Assembly: GCA_023443745.1 (NCBI GenBank)
Contig: JAEZTB010000020.1
Coordinates: forward strand, 1 to 64,000
Direction of reading: 5' to 3'
Length of the DNA: 64,000 bases
DNA from: Bacillota bacterium
Lineage (GTDB): Bacteria > Bacillota > Clostridia > DSM-8532
Positions 23,432 through 32,833 of this stretch are shown one piece after another (position 1 is the first letter of the stretch; every line of letters begins with the position of its first letter). Under the pieces are notes generated by a model. That model saw nothing but the letters and a program-made list of their open reading frames with translations, was not told the origin of the DNA and made no database searches. The translations under genes and the position numbers were made by a program.

Positions 23432-25243
23432 ATGGGGAATGAAAGACAGAAGAAGATTCGCAATTTCTGTATAATCGCACATATCGATCATGGAAAGTCG
23501 ACACTGGCTGACAGGTTACTTGAGAAAACCGGTGCGCTCACCCAGCGTGAGATGGAGGAGCAGGTTCTTGACAATATGGATATTGAGCGGGAACGCGGCA
23601 TAACCATCAAGGCACAGGCTGTAAGAATGGTATATAAGGCTGATGATGGTGTGGAGTATATCCTTAATCTCATCGATACCCCCGGACATGTGGACTTTAA
23701 TTATGAAGTTTCCCGCAGTATTGCCGCCTGTGAGGGGGCTGTACTGGTGGTTGACGCTTCACAGGGCATTGAGGCGCAAACTCTGGCCAATGTTTATTTA
23801 GCTTTGGAGCATAATCTTGAAATTATGCCGGTCATCAACAAAATTGATCTTCCCAGCGCCAGACCCGACGAGGTGATTCAGGAAATTGAGGATGTTATAG
23901 GGATAGAAGCTCAAGGAGCACCAAAGGTATCGGCAAAAAGTGGTATTAACATTGAAAGTGTTTTACAGAAAATAGTCGAGGTTATTCCACCGCCTAAAGG
24001 CGATGAAGACGCTCCACTGCGCGCCTTGGTTTTTGATTCCTATTATGATGCCTATAAAGGTGTTGTAGCCTATGCCCGTGTCATGGAAGGCACTGTAAGG
24101 CTGGGCGAGATCATACGCATGATGCATACTGGAAAAGAGTTCCTGGTAACTGAAATAGGCTACCTCAGGCCGGGCGGACTCATACCCAGCGATTGTCTTC
24201 TATCGGGAGAAGTGGGTTTTATCTGCGGCAGTATTAAAAATGTCAGAGATTGCCGGGTGGGTGATACCATCACTAAAGCTGATAACCCGGCAAAGGAAGT
24301 CCTGCCGGGATATAAAAAGGCAGTCCCCATGGTATTTTGCGGGATTTATCCCGTTGACGGCTCCAAATACGGAGATCTTCGGGATTCTCTTGAAAAGCTT
24401 CAACTAAATGATGCTTCATTGATGTTCGAGCCTGAGTCCTCCGTTGCTCTGGGCTTTGGTTTTAGATGCGGCTTTTTGGGGCTGCTCCATATGGAAATTA
24501 TTCAGGAGCGTCTGGAGCGCGAGTATAACCTTGATATCATCACCACCGCGCCCAGTGTTGTTTATAAAATTTATAAAACTAATGGTGAGATGATCGAGTT
24601 GGACAATCCTACCAATATGCCCGACTCTACACTTATTGAATATATGGAAGAGCCCATTGTTAAGGCCAGTATCATGACCCCTACCGAGTATGTAGGCAAC
24701 ATTATGGAGCTCTGTCAAGAAAGACGGGGTACCTATGAGGGTATGGAGTATATGGAGGCCACCCGGGCCATTCTGCATTATGAAATGCCCTTGAATGAAA
24801 TCATCTATGATTTCTTTGATGCCTTAAAGTCACGAACCAAGGGATATGCTTCACTGGATTATGAGCTCAAAGGCTATAAGGAATCCAATCTGGTTAAGCT
24901 TGATATTAAAATGAATAACGAAATTGTAGATGCCCTCTCTTTTATCGTGCATACCGATAAGGCCTATCCAAGAGGCCGTCGTATGGCTGAAAAGCTCAAG
25001 GATACCATTCCGAGGCAAATGTTTGAAATCCCTATTCAAGCTTGCATCGGCAATAAGATTATCGCTCGGGAGACTGTTAAAGCCTTCCGTAAAGACGTTC
25101 TGGCCAAATGTTACGGTGGCGATATAAGCCGTAAAAGGAAGCTGCTTGAAAAGCAAAAGGAAGGTAAGAAGCGCATGCGCCAGGTAGGAAATGTGGAAGT
25201 GCCGCAGGAAGCCTTCATGAGTGTATTGAAACTGGATACTTAA
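23432..25243 (+). CDS. lepA: Elongation factor 4 (LepA GTPase)
   Basis: 603 residues, full length. GTPase motifs AHIDHGKST (G1), RERGITI (G2), DTPGH (G3) and NKIDLP (G4) are intact, and the family C-terminal domain is present (YPRGRRMAEKLKDTIPRQMF, GDISRKRKLLEKQKEGKKRM). It acts on the ribosome, promoting back-translocation or initiation under stress. A terminator follows, then hemW, the usual lepA-hemW-hrcA order in Firmicutes. Confidence 0.97.
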   Translation: MGNERQKKIRNFCIIAHIDHGKSTLADRLLEKTGALTQREMEEQVLDNMDIERERGITIKAQAVRMVYKADDGVEYILNLIDTPGHVDFNYEVSRSIAACEGAVLVVDASQGIEAQTLANVYLALEHNLEIMPVINKIDLPSARPDEVIQEIEDVIGIEAQGAPKVSAKSGINIESVLQKIVEVIPPPKGDEDAPLRALVFDSYYDAYKGVVAYARVMEGTVRLGEIIRMMHTGKEFLVTEIGYLRPGGLIPSDCLLSGEVGFICGSIKNVRDCRVGDTITKADNPAKEVLPGYKKAVPMVFCGIYPVDGSKYGDLRDSLEKLQLNDASLMFEPESSVALGFGFRCGFLGLLHMEIIQERLEREYNLDIITTAPSVVYKIYKTNGEMIELDNPTNMPDSTLIEYMEEPIVKASIMTPTEYVGNIMELCQERRGTYEGMEYMEATRAILHYEMPLNEIIYDFFDALKSRTKGYASLDYELKGYKESNLVKLDIKMNNEIVDALSFIVHTDKAYPRGRRMAEKLKDTIPRQMFEIPIQACIGNKIIARETVKAFRKDVLAKCYGGDISRKRKLLEKQKEGKKRMRQVGNVEVPQEAFMSVLKLDT

Positions 25244-25248
25244 GAAAT

Positions 25249-25279
25249 TGGGCGGGCTTTGATGCTCGCCTGTTTTTTT
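25249..25279 (+). terminator. Intrinsic terminator between lepA and hemW
   Basis: GGCGGGC (25251-25257) pairs with GCTCGCC (25264-25270) with one G-T pair, followed by TGTTTTTTT. It ends 17 nt before the hemW start, so read-through or partial termination controls hemW unless another promoter exists inside lepA. Confidence 0.75.
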
Positions 25280-25295
25280 ACGAAAGGCAGTACCA

Positions 25296-26435
25296 ATGAG
25301 TCAAAAGGAGCTTGGACTATATATTCATATCCCCTTCTGTAAACAGAAATGCTACTATTGCGACTTCCCGTCCTATTCCGGCATGGAAGAGTACTGGGAA
25401 GCTTATACCGACGCTGTGGTGCATGAGCTGGTCATAAAAGCCGGGGCTTTCAGACAAGAAAGAATCAAATCCATTTTCATCGGTGGTGGAACACCTTCGC
25501 TTATTCCGTATGCCGATATAGCAAGAATACTCGATACAGTTCGTAGCTATTATAATACCAATAAGGATTGCGAAAGCACCGTGGAATCCAATCCGGGTAC
25601 CTTGACGTCTGAGAAGCTTGCAGCCTACCGTTCTGCAGGGATAAACAGACTCAGCCTCGGGCTTCAGGCCTGCCAGGACAGGCTTCTCAAGAAGCTTGGC
25701 CGTATCCATACCTTCCATGACTTTAAAGAAGCCGTAAACCTCGCACAAACACATGGGTTTGAGAACATAAATGCCGATATAATCTTTGGAATACCGGGTC
25801 AAAGCTTTGAGGAATGGCGTGAAACGATAGCCCAGGTACTGGCAATTAATTTGACGCACATTTCATGCTACAGCTTAAAAATTGAGGAGGAGACTGTTTT
25901 TGGCCGAATGGCTAAAGAAGGGACGCTTCATGAGGTAGAGGATGAAATGGATCGACAGATGTATCATTACGCCATTAATGAGTTTCATGGGGCAGGCTTT
26001 GACCAATACGAAATATCCAATTTTGCGAAACCTCAATACCGGTGTAAACATAATATGAATTACTGGGAGAGGGGGGAGTATATCGGAATTGGTGGGGGCG
26101 CTCACTCTTTTTATCAAAACAGACGATATGCCAACACACCGGATGTATTAAAGTATATTGAAGGGGTCAAAAAGGAGTCCCTCATACTTTCGGAGGATAC
26201 GACACTTTCGGTGGAAGACGGTATGGCAGAAAGAATAATATTGGGACTCCGCCTTAATAAAGGTATTGATTTGGCTCTAATATCAAAGGAATTTGGTATG
26301 GATATGGAGAAAAAATATCATAAGGAACTTGCAAAACTCTTATCCCAAAAACTTGTTGAACGTGACGGTACTATGATAAGATTAACCAAAATAGGAATGG
26401 ACTTGGCGAATACTGTTTTTATTGAGTTTATTTAA
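25296..26435 (+). CDS. hemW: Radical SAM heme chaperone HemW
   Basis: 379 residues. The radical SAM cluster motif CKQKCYYCDF lies near the N-terminus (C-x3-C-x2-C), followed by IFIGGGTPSLIP, ESNPGTLTSEKLAAYRSAGI and NADIIFGIPGQSFEEW, all typical of HemW rather than true HemN. It is thought to deliver heme to respiratory enzymes. AAAGG lies before the ATG. The gene downstream starts 16 nt after its stop. Confidence 0.92.
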   Translation: MSQKELGLYIHIPFCKQKCYYCDFPSYSGMEEYWEAYTDAVVHELVIKAGAFRQERIKSIFIGGGTPSLIPYADIARILDTVRSYYNTNKDCESTVESNPGTLTSEKLAAYRSAGINRLSLGLQACQDRLLKKLGRIHTFHDFKEAVNLAQTHGFENINADIIFGIPGQSFEEWRETIAQVLAINLTHISCYSLKIEEETVFGRMAKEGTLHEVEDEMDRQMYHYAINEFHGAGFDQYEISNFAKPQYRCKHNMNYWERGEYIGIGGGAHSFYQNRRYANTPDVLKYIEGVKKESLILSEDTTLSVEDGMAERIILGLRLNKGIDLALISKEFGMDMEKKYHKELAKLLSQKLVERDGTMIRLTKIGMDLANTVFIEFI

Positions 26436-26451
26436 TACGGAGGCATGTGAC

Positions 26452-27723
26452 ATGGATATTAAGGATGATAAGGAAATTGCTTCAACTGTGCCCGGGCTTT
26501 CAGAAATCAGCAAAAGCTACATGGAGGATTTCCTGATTGAAATCAGAGAAATTCTTGAGGATATAGAGTTGGAGCTGGTTAATCTTGAAATGGATCCGGG
26601 AAACAGGGATTTCCTCAATTCTATCTATTGTAGCTTCCATACTATCAGAGGTCTGACAGGCCTTTTAAATGATGCAACAAGTACTAAAATTGCCATAGCC
26701 ACCGAGGAACTGCTGGAGGCTATCAGAAAGTATTGTCCCATTATAACCAGAAACATTATAAACATGATTCTGGATTCGGTCAGCTTTATTAAAAAGCTTT
26801 GTGCCAATACACATGATATGGCTGATAGCAGTTTGCAGGGTGAGGTGGAGAGACATATCCTAAGCATTAAAAAGAATAAAGATGATATTCTTATGGAAAT
26901 ACGCCAACCCATGGAAAGAGAGTCACGGATCGGAGAGATTCTGGTACAGGAGGGGGCTATGGAGCGCTCCGAGGTTGATGAAATTTTAAAGAAGCAATCC
27001 AGTGTCTATGGAAAAATGAAGTTCGGCGAAATTGTCTTAAGAGAAAAGAAAGTGGATGCCTCCGAGATAATAAAAGCCATCCGTATGCAAAAGGTCCGCA
27101 ATACCTCAACAGTTGATCAGTATGTGAAGATCCCGCTGGAGCGATTGGACCAGATCATCGGTCTTATTCAGAATGTCAGTGCAATCTATGATTCGGTAAA
27201 GGATGAGGCGGTTCTGCGTTTTGGAAGCAACGATGCCCTGACCATTGAGTCTTCAAAGGCTTATCATCTAATCAATGATGTTCGCAGTATATTAAAAGAA
27301 CTTCGTATGGTAACTTTGCAGCAAGCCTTTCAGAAGCTTACCCGTTCAGCCTGTTCGATTATAGAAGAAAACCATCTTGAGGTTATGTTCTCCACCATGG
27401 GGGAGAACATCGAAGTCGATAAAGAGGTCGCAGATCGGCTTGCGCTTCCTTTAGGTGATCTTGTGAGGCTTCTTCTGGAAAAAGCCTATACTGACCCTGG
27501 GCAGAAAGATCAAAAAATCGGCAACATTGAAGTGGTAGCTTATGAAGAGATAAACAATGTTCACATTGATATTACCGGAGATGTGACAGCAGACCTGGAG
27601 GATTTGAGGCAGGATCAACGCTACATAGAAGCATCCAGACGCTTAAGCACCATGAAATGCCGCTTAAGCCTGGATGATATGAACAATGAAGGTGTGAGAA
27701 TTGCCATCATGGTCCAAAGATAG
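26452..27723 (+). CDS. Degenerate CheA-like protein with Hpt domain
   Basis: 423 residues. GGAGG (26439-26443) is 8 nt before the ATG at 26452. Residues 20-115 form an Hpt domain with phospho-acceptor H63 in SFHTIRGLTGLL. Residues about 160-230 hold two repeats of the type GEILVQEGAMERSEVDEIL and GEIVLREKKVDASEIIKAI, like the N-domain of type II secretion ATPases (MshEN). A P3-like dimerisation helix pair (YVKIPLERLDQIIGLI) follows. The remaining part corresponds in position to the CheA ATPase but lacks a recognisable N-box or DxGxG, and there is no CheW-like domain. It is probably a phosphotransfer or scaffold protein, not an active kinase. Located between hemW and hrcA, where a cheA relative is unexpected. 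Confidence 0.7.
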   Translation: MDIKDDKEIASTVPGLSEISKSYMEDFLIEIREILEDIELELVNLEMDPGNRDFLNSIYCSFHTIRGLTGLLNDATSTKIAIATEELLEAIRKYCPIITRNIINMILDSVSFIKKLCANTHDMADSSLQGEVERHILSIKKNKDDILMEIRQPMERESRIGEILVQEGAMERSEVDEILKKQSSVYGKMKFGEIVLREKKVDASEIIKAIRMQKVRNTSTVDQYVKIPLERLDQIIGLIQNVSAIYDSVKDEAVLRFGSNDALTIESSKAYHLINDVRSILKELRMVTLQQAFQKLTRSACSIIEENHLEVMFSTMGENIEVDKEVADRLALPLGDLVRLLLEKAYTDPGQKDQKIGNIEVVAYEEINNVHIDITGDVTADLEDLRQDQRYIEASRRLSTMKCRLSLDDMNNEGVRIAIMVQR

Positions 27724-27758
27724 GGCTTGACAATGATTAATAGAAAACTGACAAATGA

Positions 27759-27798
27759 CACAAAATACCCGTGTGTAAATGCGCGCGGGTATTTTGTG
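27759..27798. terminator. Bidirectional-type hairpin terminator before hrcA
   Basis: CACAAAATACCCG and CGGGTATTTTGTG form a perfect 13-bp stem over a 14-nt loop. The A-rich left arm and T-rich right arm allow termination of the upstream operon just before the hrcA promoter. Confidence 0.65.
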
Positions 27799-27848
27799 CG
27801 AGTAGAAAATTATAGGAGTCCTCCTTCATGCTATGCTTCGCAAAGCTA

Positions 27849-27877
27849 TTGACAAAGAGTATGCATAATGCTATTTT
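27849..27877 (+). promoter_or_regulatory. SigA promoter of the hrcA heat-shock operon
   Basis: A consensus TTGACA, 17 nt, then TATTTT. The CIRCE operator begins 10 nt after the -10 box, over the transcription start. Confidence 0.75.
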
Positions 27878-27887
27878 AAGAATAGTG

Positions 27888-27914
27888 TTAGCACTCAATG
27901 GTCGAGAGTGCTAA
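27888..27914. promoter_or_regulatory. CIRCE operator (HrcA binding site)
   Basis: TTAGCACTC - 9 nt - GAGTGCTAA is an exact match to the CIRCE consensus. HrcA, encoded immediately downstream, binds it and represses the operon until heat or misfolded protein titrates GroE. Confidence 0.97.
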
Positions 27915-27939
27915 CAAAATATAAACCGGAGGTGAGATC

Positions 27940-28995
27940 ATGGTCTGGGAAAATGAACTGAACGAAAGAAAACGCGCAATTTTAAAATCCATCATAGATG
28001 ACTATATTCAGTCGGCGCAGCCGGTCGGTTCTAGGACTATTGCCCGGAAACATGAACTCGGTCTGGGGTCGGCGACCATCCGCAATGAAATGGCGGACCT
28101 TGAAGAATTGGGCTATATTACTCAACCCCATACATCTGCCGGACGTATACCCTCCGACAAAGGTTACCGTTTTTATGTGGATAATCTTATGCAGATTCAT
28201 AGCCTCGCCCAGGAAGAAATAATAAAAATAAGAAAGGCTATGGATGATCGGATTGAGGAGATCAATCAACTCATGAAAAGAGCAAGTGTGATTATCTCCA
28301 ATATTACCGGGTATACCTCCGTGATCATGACTCCCCAGCTTACCAGAGCCATTATTAAATCCATACAATTGGTAAGTGTGGACGAAAAAAGAATACTGGT
28401 CGTTGTTGTAGCCGGAGGAGGTATTGTTCATAATAAGCTCATAAAGCATGATTATTTGCTGGATGAAGCCATGTTTGCCCAGTTGACTCAAGCACTTAAT
28501 CTGATTATTTCGGGTAAGACCGTTGATCAGATCACCATGCCCATGGTACTGGAGCTTCAGCAAAACATAAAAGTGCCCGCTGATCTTGTCTTTTCCATTC
28601 TGGAAGCGGTGGAAGAATGCGTGCGTAAAATTGAAACCATTGACGTTTATTTAGAGGGTATTACTAATATATTGAATTATCCTGAATTTAACGATCTGTT
28701 AAAGGCAAGAGAAGTTTTGGATTTGTTAAAGGAAGAAGAAGTTATAACGGCATTGGTAAAAAGCGCTGTTACCAAGCAGCATTTTGATTTCAGGATTGGC
28801 AGTGAAAATGAAATCAATCAGATGAAAGACCTAAGCATTATTACCACAGTTTATGGCAGGGAAGGCAAGGACCTTGGCGCCATTGGCGTCATTGGACCTA
28901 CCCGCATGGCCTATGGCAAAGTGGTTTCCTCTATAAAATATATCAGGGAGCTTTTGAACCGGGAAATCGCTCGATTACTCGGAGATGATCCCTAA
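27940..28995 (+). CDS. hrcA: Heat-inducible transcription repressor HrcA
   Basis: 351 residues. The N-terminal winged helix (LNERKRAILKSIIDDYI, QPVGSRTIARKHELGLGSATIRNEMADLEELGYI) and the typical HTSAGRIPSDKGYRFYVD motif are present. GGAGGTG precedes the ATG. It represses its own operon through the CIRCE at 27888. It is the first gene of hrcA-grpE-dnaK-dnaJ. Confidence 0.97.
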   Translation: MVWENELNERKRAILKSIIDDYIQSAQPVGSRTIARKHELGLGSATIRNEMADLEELGYITQPHTSAGRIPSDKGYRFYVDNLMQIHSLAQEEIIKIRKAMDDRIEEINQLMKRASVIISNITGYTSVIMTPQLTRAIIKSIQLVSVDEKRILVVVVAGGGIVHNKLIKHDYLLDEAMFAQLTQALNLIISGKTVDQITMPMVLELQQNIKVPADLVFSILEAVEECVRKIETIDVYLEGITNILNYPEFNDLLKAREVLDLLKEEEVITALVKSAVTKQHFDFRIGSENEINQMKDLSIITTVYGREGKDLGAIGVIGPTRMAYGKVVSSIKYIRELLNREIARLLGDDP

Positions 28996-29018
28996 ATAAA
29001 TGAAAGGAAGTACAGGAC

Positions 29019-29591
29019 ATGTCGCTTAATTATGAAAACGATATAAAAGAAAAGGAGATGAATGATTCCGTCACAGATACTCCTTTGACAGACGAACCTG
29101 GAGGCGCTGCAAAAGAGGATGAAAAGAATGACAGCAATTTAAAGGAACTGCTTTCAAAAAAAGAAGATGAGGCAAATGAGCTTCTTGATCGCATGCAGCG
29201 TTTAGCCGCCGAGTTTGATAATTTCAGAAAGCGAACCCAAAAGGAGAAGGAGAAAATTTACAGCGATGCTCTGGCTGATGTTATATCAAAACTCCTGCCC
29301 GTTGTTGATAATCTGGAAAGAGCACTGAAAGCCGCTGAGGTAGAAGAGGGCCAGGGCCTGAAAGAAGGAATCACACTGGTATTCAGACAATTTTCAGACA
29401 TTCTGGGTAAACTTGACGTAAAACCTATCGAGGCCGTCGGAGCGGCATTTAACCCTGAGCTTCATAATGCCGTTATGCATGTTGAAGATGAAACCCTGGG
29501 TCAAAATATCGTTATAGAAGAATTCGAAAAGGGTTTTATCTATAAGGACGAAATTGTGATCCGACATTCCATGGTAAAGGTAGCTAACTAA
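29019..29591 (+). CDS. grpE: GrpE nucleotide exchange factor
   Basis: 190 residues. A charged N-terminal tail leads into the coiled coil (LLDRMQRLAAEFDNFRKRTQ) and the beta domain (VKPIEAVGAAFNPELHNAVM, VIEEFEKGFIYKDEIVIRHS). It releases ADP from DnaK. GAAAGGAAG lies before the start. It sits between hrcA and dnaK as usual. Confidence 0.95.
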   Translation: MSLNYENDIKEKEMNDSVTDTPLTDEPGGAAKEDEKNDSNLKELLSKKEDEANELLDRMQRLAAEFDNFRKRTQKEKEKIYSDALADVISKLLPVVDNLERALKAAEVEEGQGLKEGITLVFRQFSDILGKLDVKPIEAVGAAFNPELHNAVMHVEDETLGQNIVIEEFEKGFIYKDEIVIRHSMVKVAN

Positions 29592-29676
29592 GGAGCAATC
29601 GAAGTATAACTTCTGATCATCCCTAACGGACTTTCTTTTTTGATCTTAAATATATGAAAACAGGAGAGTGTTTAAA

Positions 29677-31536
29677 ATGGCAAAAGTAATAGGCATAGAC
29701 CTTGGTACAACTAACTCGTGCGTCGCTGTTATGGAAGGCGGCGAGCCTGTTGTTATCGCAAATGCGGAAGGAAACCGCACTACCCCGTCAGTCGTAGCCT
29801 TTTCGAAAACTGGGGAAAGGCTTGTAGGCCAGGTGGCCAAACGACAGGCTATCACCAATCCCGAAAGAACGGTTATCTCTATTAAGAGAGACATGGGGAC
29901 TGACAGAAAAGTTAAAATTGATGATAAGAACTTTACCCCTCAGGAAATTTCAGCCATGGTTCTGCAAAAGCTCAAGTCTGATGCAGAAAGTTACTTAGGT
30001 GAGACTGTAACTCAGGCTGTTATAACAGTTCCGGCTTATTTCTCAGACTCCCAGCGCCAGGCAACTAAAGATGCAGGAAAAATAGCTGGTCTCGAAGTTT
30101 TGAGAATTATTAACGAGCCTACAGCAGCCGCTCTGGCTTATGGTCTTGACAAAGAACATGACCAGAAGATCCTGGTATTTGACCTGGGTGGCGGTACCTT
30201 TGACGTATCCCTTTTGGAAATCGGGGATGGCGTATTTGAGGTGTTGGCAACCCATGGCAATAACCGCCTTGGTGGTGATGATTTTGACCAGCGCGTCATA
30301 GATTGGCTAGCTGACGGCTTTAAGCGTGAAAACGGCATTGACCTGAGAAATGACAGAATGGCCATGCAAAGGCTTAAGGAAGCTGCTGAAAAAGCTAAAG
30401 TAGAGCTTTCCGGCGTCAGTCAGTCCAATATCAATCTGCCTTTTATTACGGCTGATGCTACCGGACCTAAGCATTTGGACATGACCCTGTCCCGTGCTAA
30501 ATTTGATGAGCTGACCTCCGATCTTGTAGAAAAAACCATGGAACCCACCCGCCGCGCATTATCCGATGCTGGCCTCGCACCTGATCAAATTGATAAAATC
30601 CTTCTTGTGGGAGGTTCTACCCGTATTCCTGCTGTTCAGGATGCTGTTAAAAAATTCCTGGGCAAAGATCCCTTTAAGGGTATTAACCCTGATGAGTGCG
30701 TAGCGGTAGGAGCAGCTATTCAAGCAGGTGTTCTTTCAGGTGAAGTCAAAGATTTGCTGCTTCTTGATGTTACTCCGCTGTCATTGGGTATTGAAACTCT
30801 GGGTGGCGTGTTTACCAAGCTCATTGAAAGAAATACCACCATTCCTTCAAAGAAGAGCCAGGTATTCTCAACGGCTGCCGATGGGCAAACCAGCGTAGAT
30901 ATCAAGGTTTACCAGGGTGAACGTGAGATGGCCTCGTATAATAAGCTTTTGGGTAATTTCCAATTGACCGGTATTCCTCCGGCTCCCCGTGGTGTTCCAC
31001 AGATCGAGGTTACCTTTGATATTGACGCCAACGGCATCGCCCATGTCTCTGCACGCGATATGGGTACCGGCAACGAGCAGAAGATCACCATCACAGCCAG
31101 CTCCAACCTTAGTGATTCAGATATTGATAAAGCTGTAAAAGACGCTGAGAAATTTGCCGCCGAGGATAAAAAGCGCAAGGAATCCATTGAAGTCCGAAAT
31201 GAAGCCGATTCAATGGTCTATCAGAGCGAAAAGGCTTTGAAGGAGATGGGCGATAAATTGAGCCCAGCTGATAAATCTTCAGTGGAAGCAGAGATTAACA
31301 AGGTCAAGGAAGCTCTTAAGGGTAGCGATGAGGGTGCAATTAAACAAGCAACTGAAGCCCTGACCCAGGCTTTCTACGGAGTATCCCAGAAGATGTACCA
31401 GCAGGCAGGACCACAGGGTGCTGGCCCCAATGCAGGCCCCGGTTTCGATCCGGGAGCGCAATCAGCGGGTGCCGGCCCTCAGGACAATGTATATAATGCA
31501 GATTACAAGGTCGTAGACGAGGACGATAAGAAATAG
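29677..31536 (+). CDS. dnaK: Chaperone DnaK (Hsp70)
   Basis: 619 residues from the ATG at 29677, which has AGGAG 10 nt upstream and gives the universal MAKVIGIDLGTTNSCVAVME start. The ATPase domain (VFDLGGGTFDVSLLE, ILLVGGSTRIPAVQ), linker LLLDVTPLSLGIE and substrate-binding domain are complete. The C-terminus is Gly/Ala/Pro-rich and ends VDEDDKK. It lacks the roughly 24-residue insertion of Gram-negative DnaK, as in other Firmicutes. A hairpin separates it from dnaJ. Confidence 0.98.
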   Translation: MAKVIGIDLGTTNSCVAVMEGGEPVVIANAEGNRTTPSVVAFSKTGERLVGQVAKRQAITNPERTVISIKRDMGTDRKVKIDDKNFTPQEISAMVLQKLKSDAESYLGETVTQAVITVPAYFSDSQRQATKDAGKIAGLEVLRIINEPTAAALAYGLDKEHDQKILVFDLGGGTFDVSLLEIGDGVFEVLATHGNNRLGGDDFDQRVIDWLADGFKRENGIDLRNDRMAMQRLKEAAEKAKVELSGVSQSNINLPFITADATGPKHLDMTLSRAKFDELTSDLVEKTMEPTRRALSDAGLAPDQIDKILLVGGSTRIPAVQDAVKKFLGKDPFKGINPDECVAVGAAIQAGVLSGEVKDLLLLDVTPLSLGIETLGGVFTKLIERNTTIPSKKSQVFSTAADGQTSVDIKVYQGEREMASYNKLLGNFQLTGIPPAPRGVPQIEVTFDIDANGIAHVSARDMGTGNEQKITITASSNLSDSDIDKAVKDAEKFAAEDKKRKESIEVRNEADSMVYQSEKALKEMGDKLSPADKSSVEAEINKVKEALKGSDEGAIKQATEALTQAFYGVSQKMYQQAGPQGAGPNAGPGFDPGAQSAGAGPQDNVYNADYKVVDEDDKK

Positions 31537-31570
31537 TCCCTGATATTTTTCGGCCCGAACAGGTAGTTTT

Positions 31571-31618
31571 GAAACGGTATTTGCCCGAAACATTGTGTTT
31601 AAGGGCATCTACCGTTTC
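31571..31618 (+). terminator. Attenuating hairpin between dnaK and dnaJ
   Basis: GAAACGGTA (31571-31579) pairs with TACCGTTTC (31610-31618) and an inner TGCCC/GGGCA extends the stem. The downstream CGTTTCTATTTT is moderately T-rich. It is a partial terminator or a processing site that would lower dnaJ relative to dnaK. Confidence 0.5.
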
Positions 31619-31685
31619 ACGTTTCTATTTTGGTCGAGGCTGTTGTCCTTTAGAATAGACATATACCAGTTTTGGAGGGTTTAAC

Positions 31686-32822
31686 TTGGCGGAAAAGAGA
31701 GATTTTTATGAGGTGCTTGGCGTTAGTAAAGGCACCTCAACAGATGATATAAAAAAAGCCTACCGAAAGCTTGCCAAACAATACCACCCCGATGTGAATC
31801 CAGGGGACAAGGATGCTGAGGCAAAGTTTAAAGAGGTTAATGAAGCTTACAGCGTACTCAGTGATGATCAAAAGAGATCCAATTATGACCGGTTTGGACA
31901 TTCTGCTTTTGATGGTACAGGAGGAGGCTTCAGCGGCTTCGAAGGCTTCGGCTTCGGAGGATTGGATGATTTGTTTGAAAGCTTTATGGGTGGGGGATTT
32001 GGAAGAAGCAAGGCCAAGCGAAACGGCCCCCAACGTGGTAATGATCTCCAATACGCCATGGAAATCACTTTTGAAGAAGCAGCCTTTGGCGTAACAAAAG
32101 AAATATCCATATCGCGACTTCAGAACTGTTCTGTCTGCGGTGGGTCAGGTGCAAAAACCGGAACCAATGTGGAAACCTGCAAGCATTGTCAGGGAACAGG
32201 TCAGATAAGGTATACCCAGTCCACACCCTTCGGTCAGTTTGTTAATGTAAAAACCTGTGATGTGTGCCGCGGTGAAGGTAAAATCATTACCCATCCCTGC
32301 GAAGCTTGTCATGGCAAGGGCAGGGTTTCGAAGAATTCACGCATCAGTATCAATATTCCGTCGGGAATTGATGAAGGTCAAACCATCTCCTTGAAAGGTG
32401 AGGGTGAGCCGGGCTTACGCGGCGGTCCTGCCGGAGATTTGTATGTTACCATACATATCAAGCCCCATGCTCTATTTAAGCGCGAAGGCTATGATGTGGT
32501 GTGCGATATTCCTATCTCCTTTACGCAAGCGGCTCTTGGTGCTGAAATAGATATTCCCACAATAGACGGCATGGTCAAGCATACCGTTCCTGAAGGCACT
32601 CAGACAGGTACGGTCTTCAAGCTCAAGGGTAAGGGTATTAAGCATCTTAGAAATAATTCCCGGGGCGATGAGTATATCCGCGTGAATGTTGAGGTGCCGG
32701 CAAGGCTGTCCCAAAAACAGAAGGAGCTCTTGCGGCAATTGGCCGAGGTAAGCGGAGATGAAGGGCTTGAGCAAAAGAAAGGCTTCTTTGATAAGGTCAA
32801 GGACCTGTTCAAGGATAATTAG
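31686..32822 (+). CDS. dnaJ: Chaperone DnaJ (Hsp40)
   Basis: 378 residues. The start is a TTG at 31686 with GGAGG (31674-31678) at 7 nt. J-domain residues 1-75 carry the HPD tripeptide (KQYHPDVNPGDK). A Gly/Phe-rich segment (GGFSGFEGFGFGG) follows, then four zinc-finger repeats CSVCGGSG, CKHCQGTG, CDVCRGEG and CEACHGKG, and the C-terminal substrate domains. It stimulates DnaK. prmA starts 11 nt downstream. Confidence 0.97.
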   Translation: MAEKRDFYEVLGVSKGTSTDDIKKAYRKLAKQYHPDVNPGDKDAEAKFKEVNEAYSVLSDDQKRSNYDRFGHSAFDGTGGGFSGFEGFGFGGLDDLFESFMGGGFGRSKAKRNGPQRGNDLQYAMEITFEEAAFGVTKEISISRLQNCSVCGGSGAKTGTNVETCKHCQGTGQIRYTQSTPFGQFVNVKTCDVCRGEGKIITHPCEACHGKGRVSKNSRISINIPSGIDEGQTISLKGEGEPGLRGGPAGDLYVTIHIKPHALFKREGYDVVCDIPISFTQAALGAEIDIPTIDGMVKHTVPEGTQTGTVFKLKGKGIKHLRNNSRGDEYIRVNVEVPARLSQKQKELLRQLAEVSGDEGLEQKKGFFDKVKDLFKDN

Positions 32823-32833
32823 GTAGGTACGCC

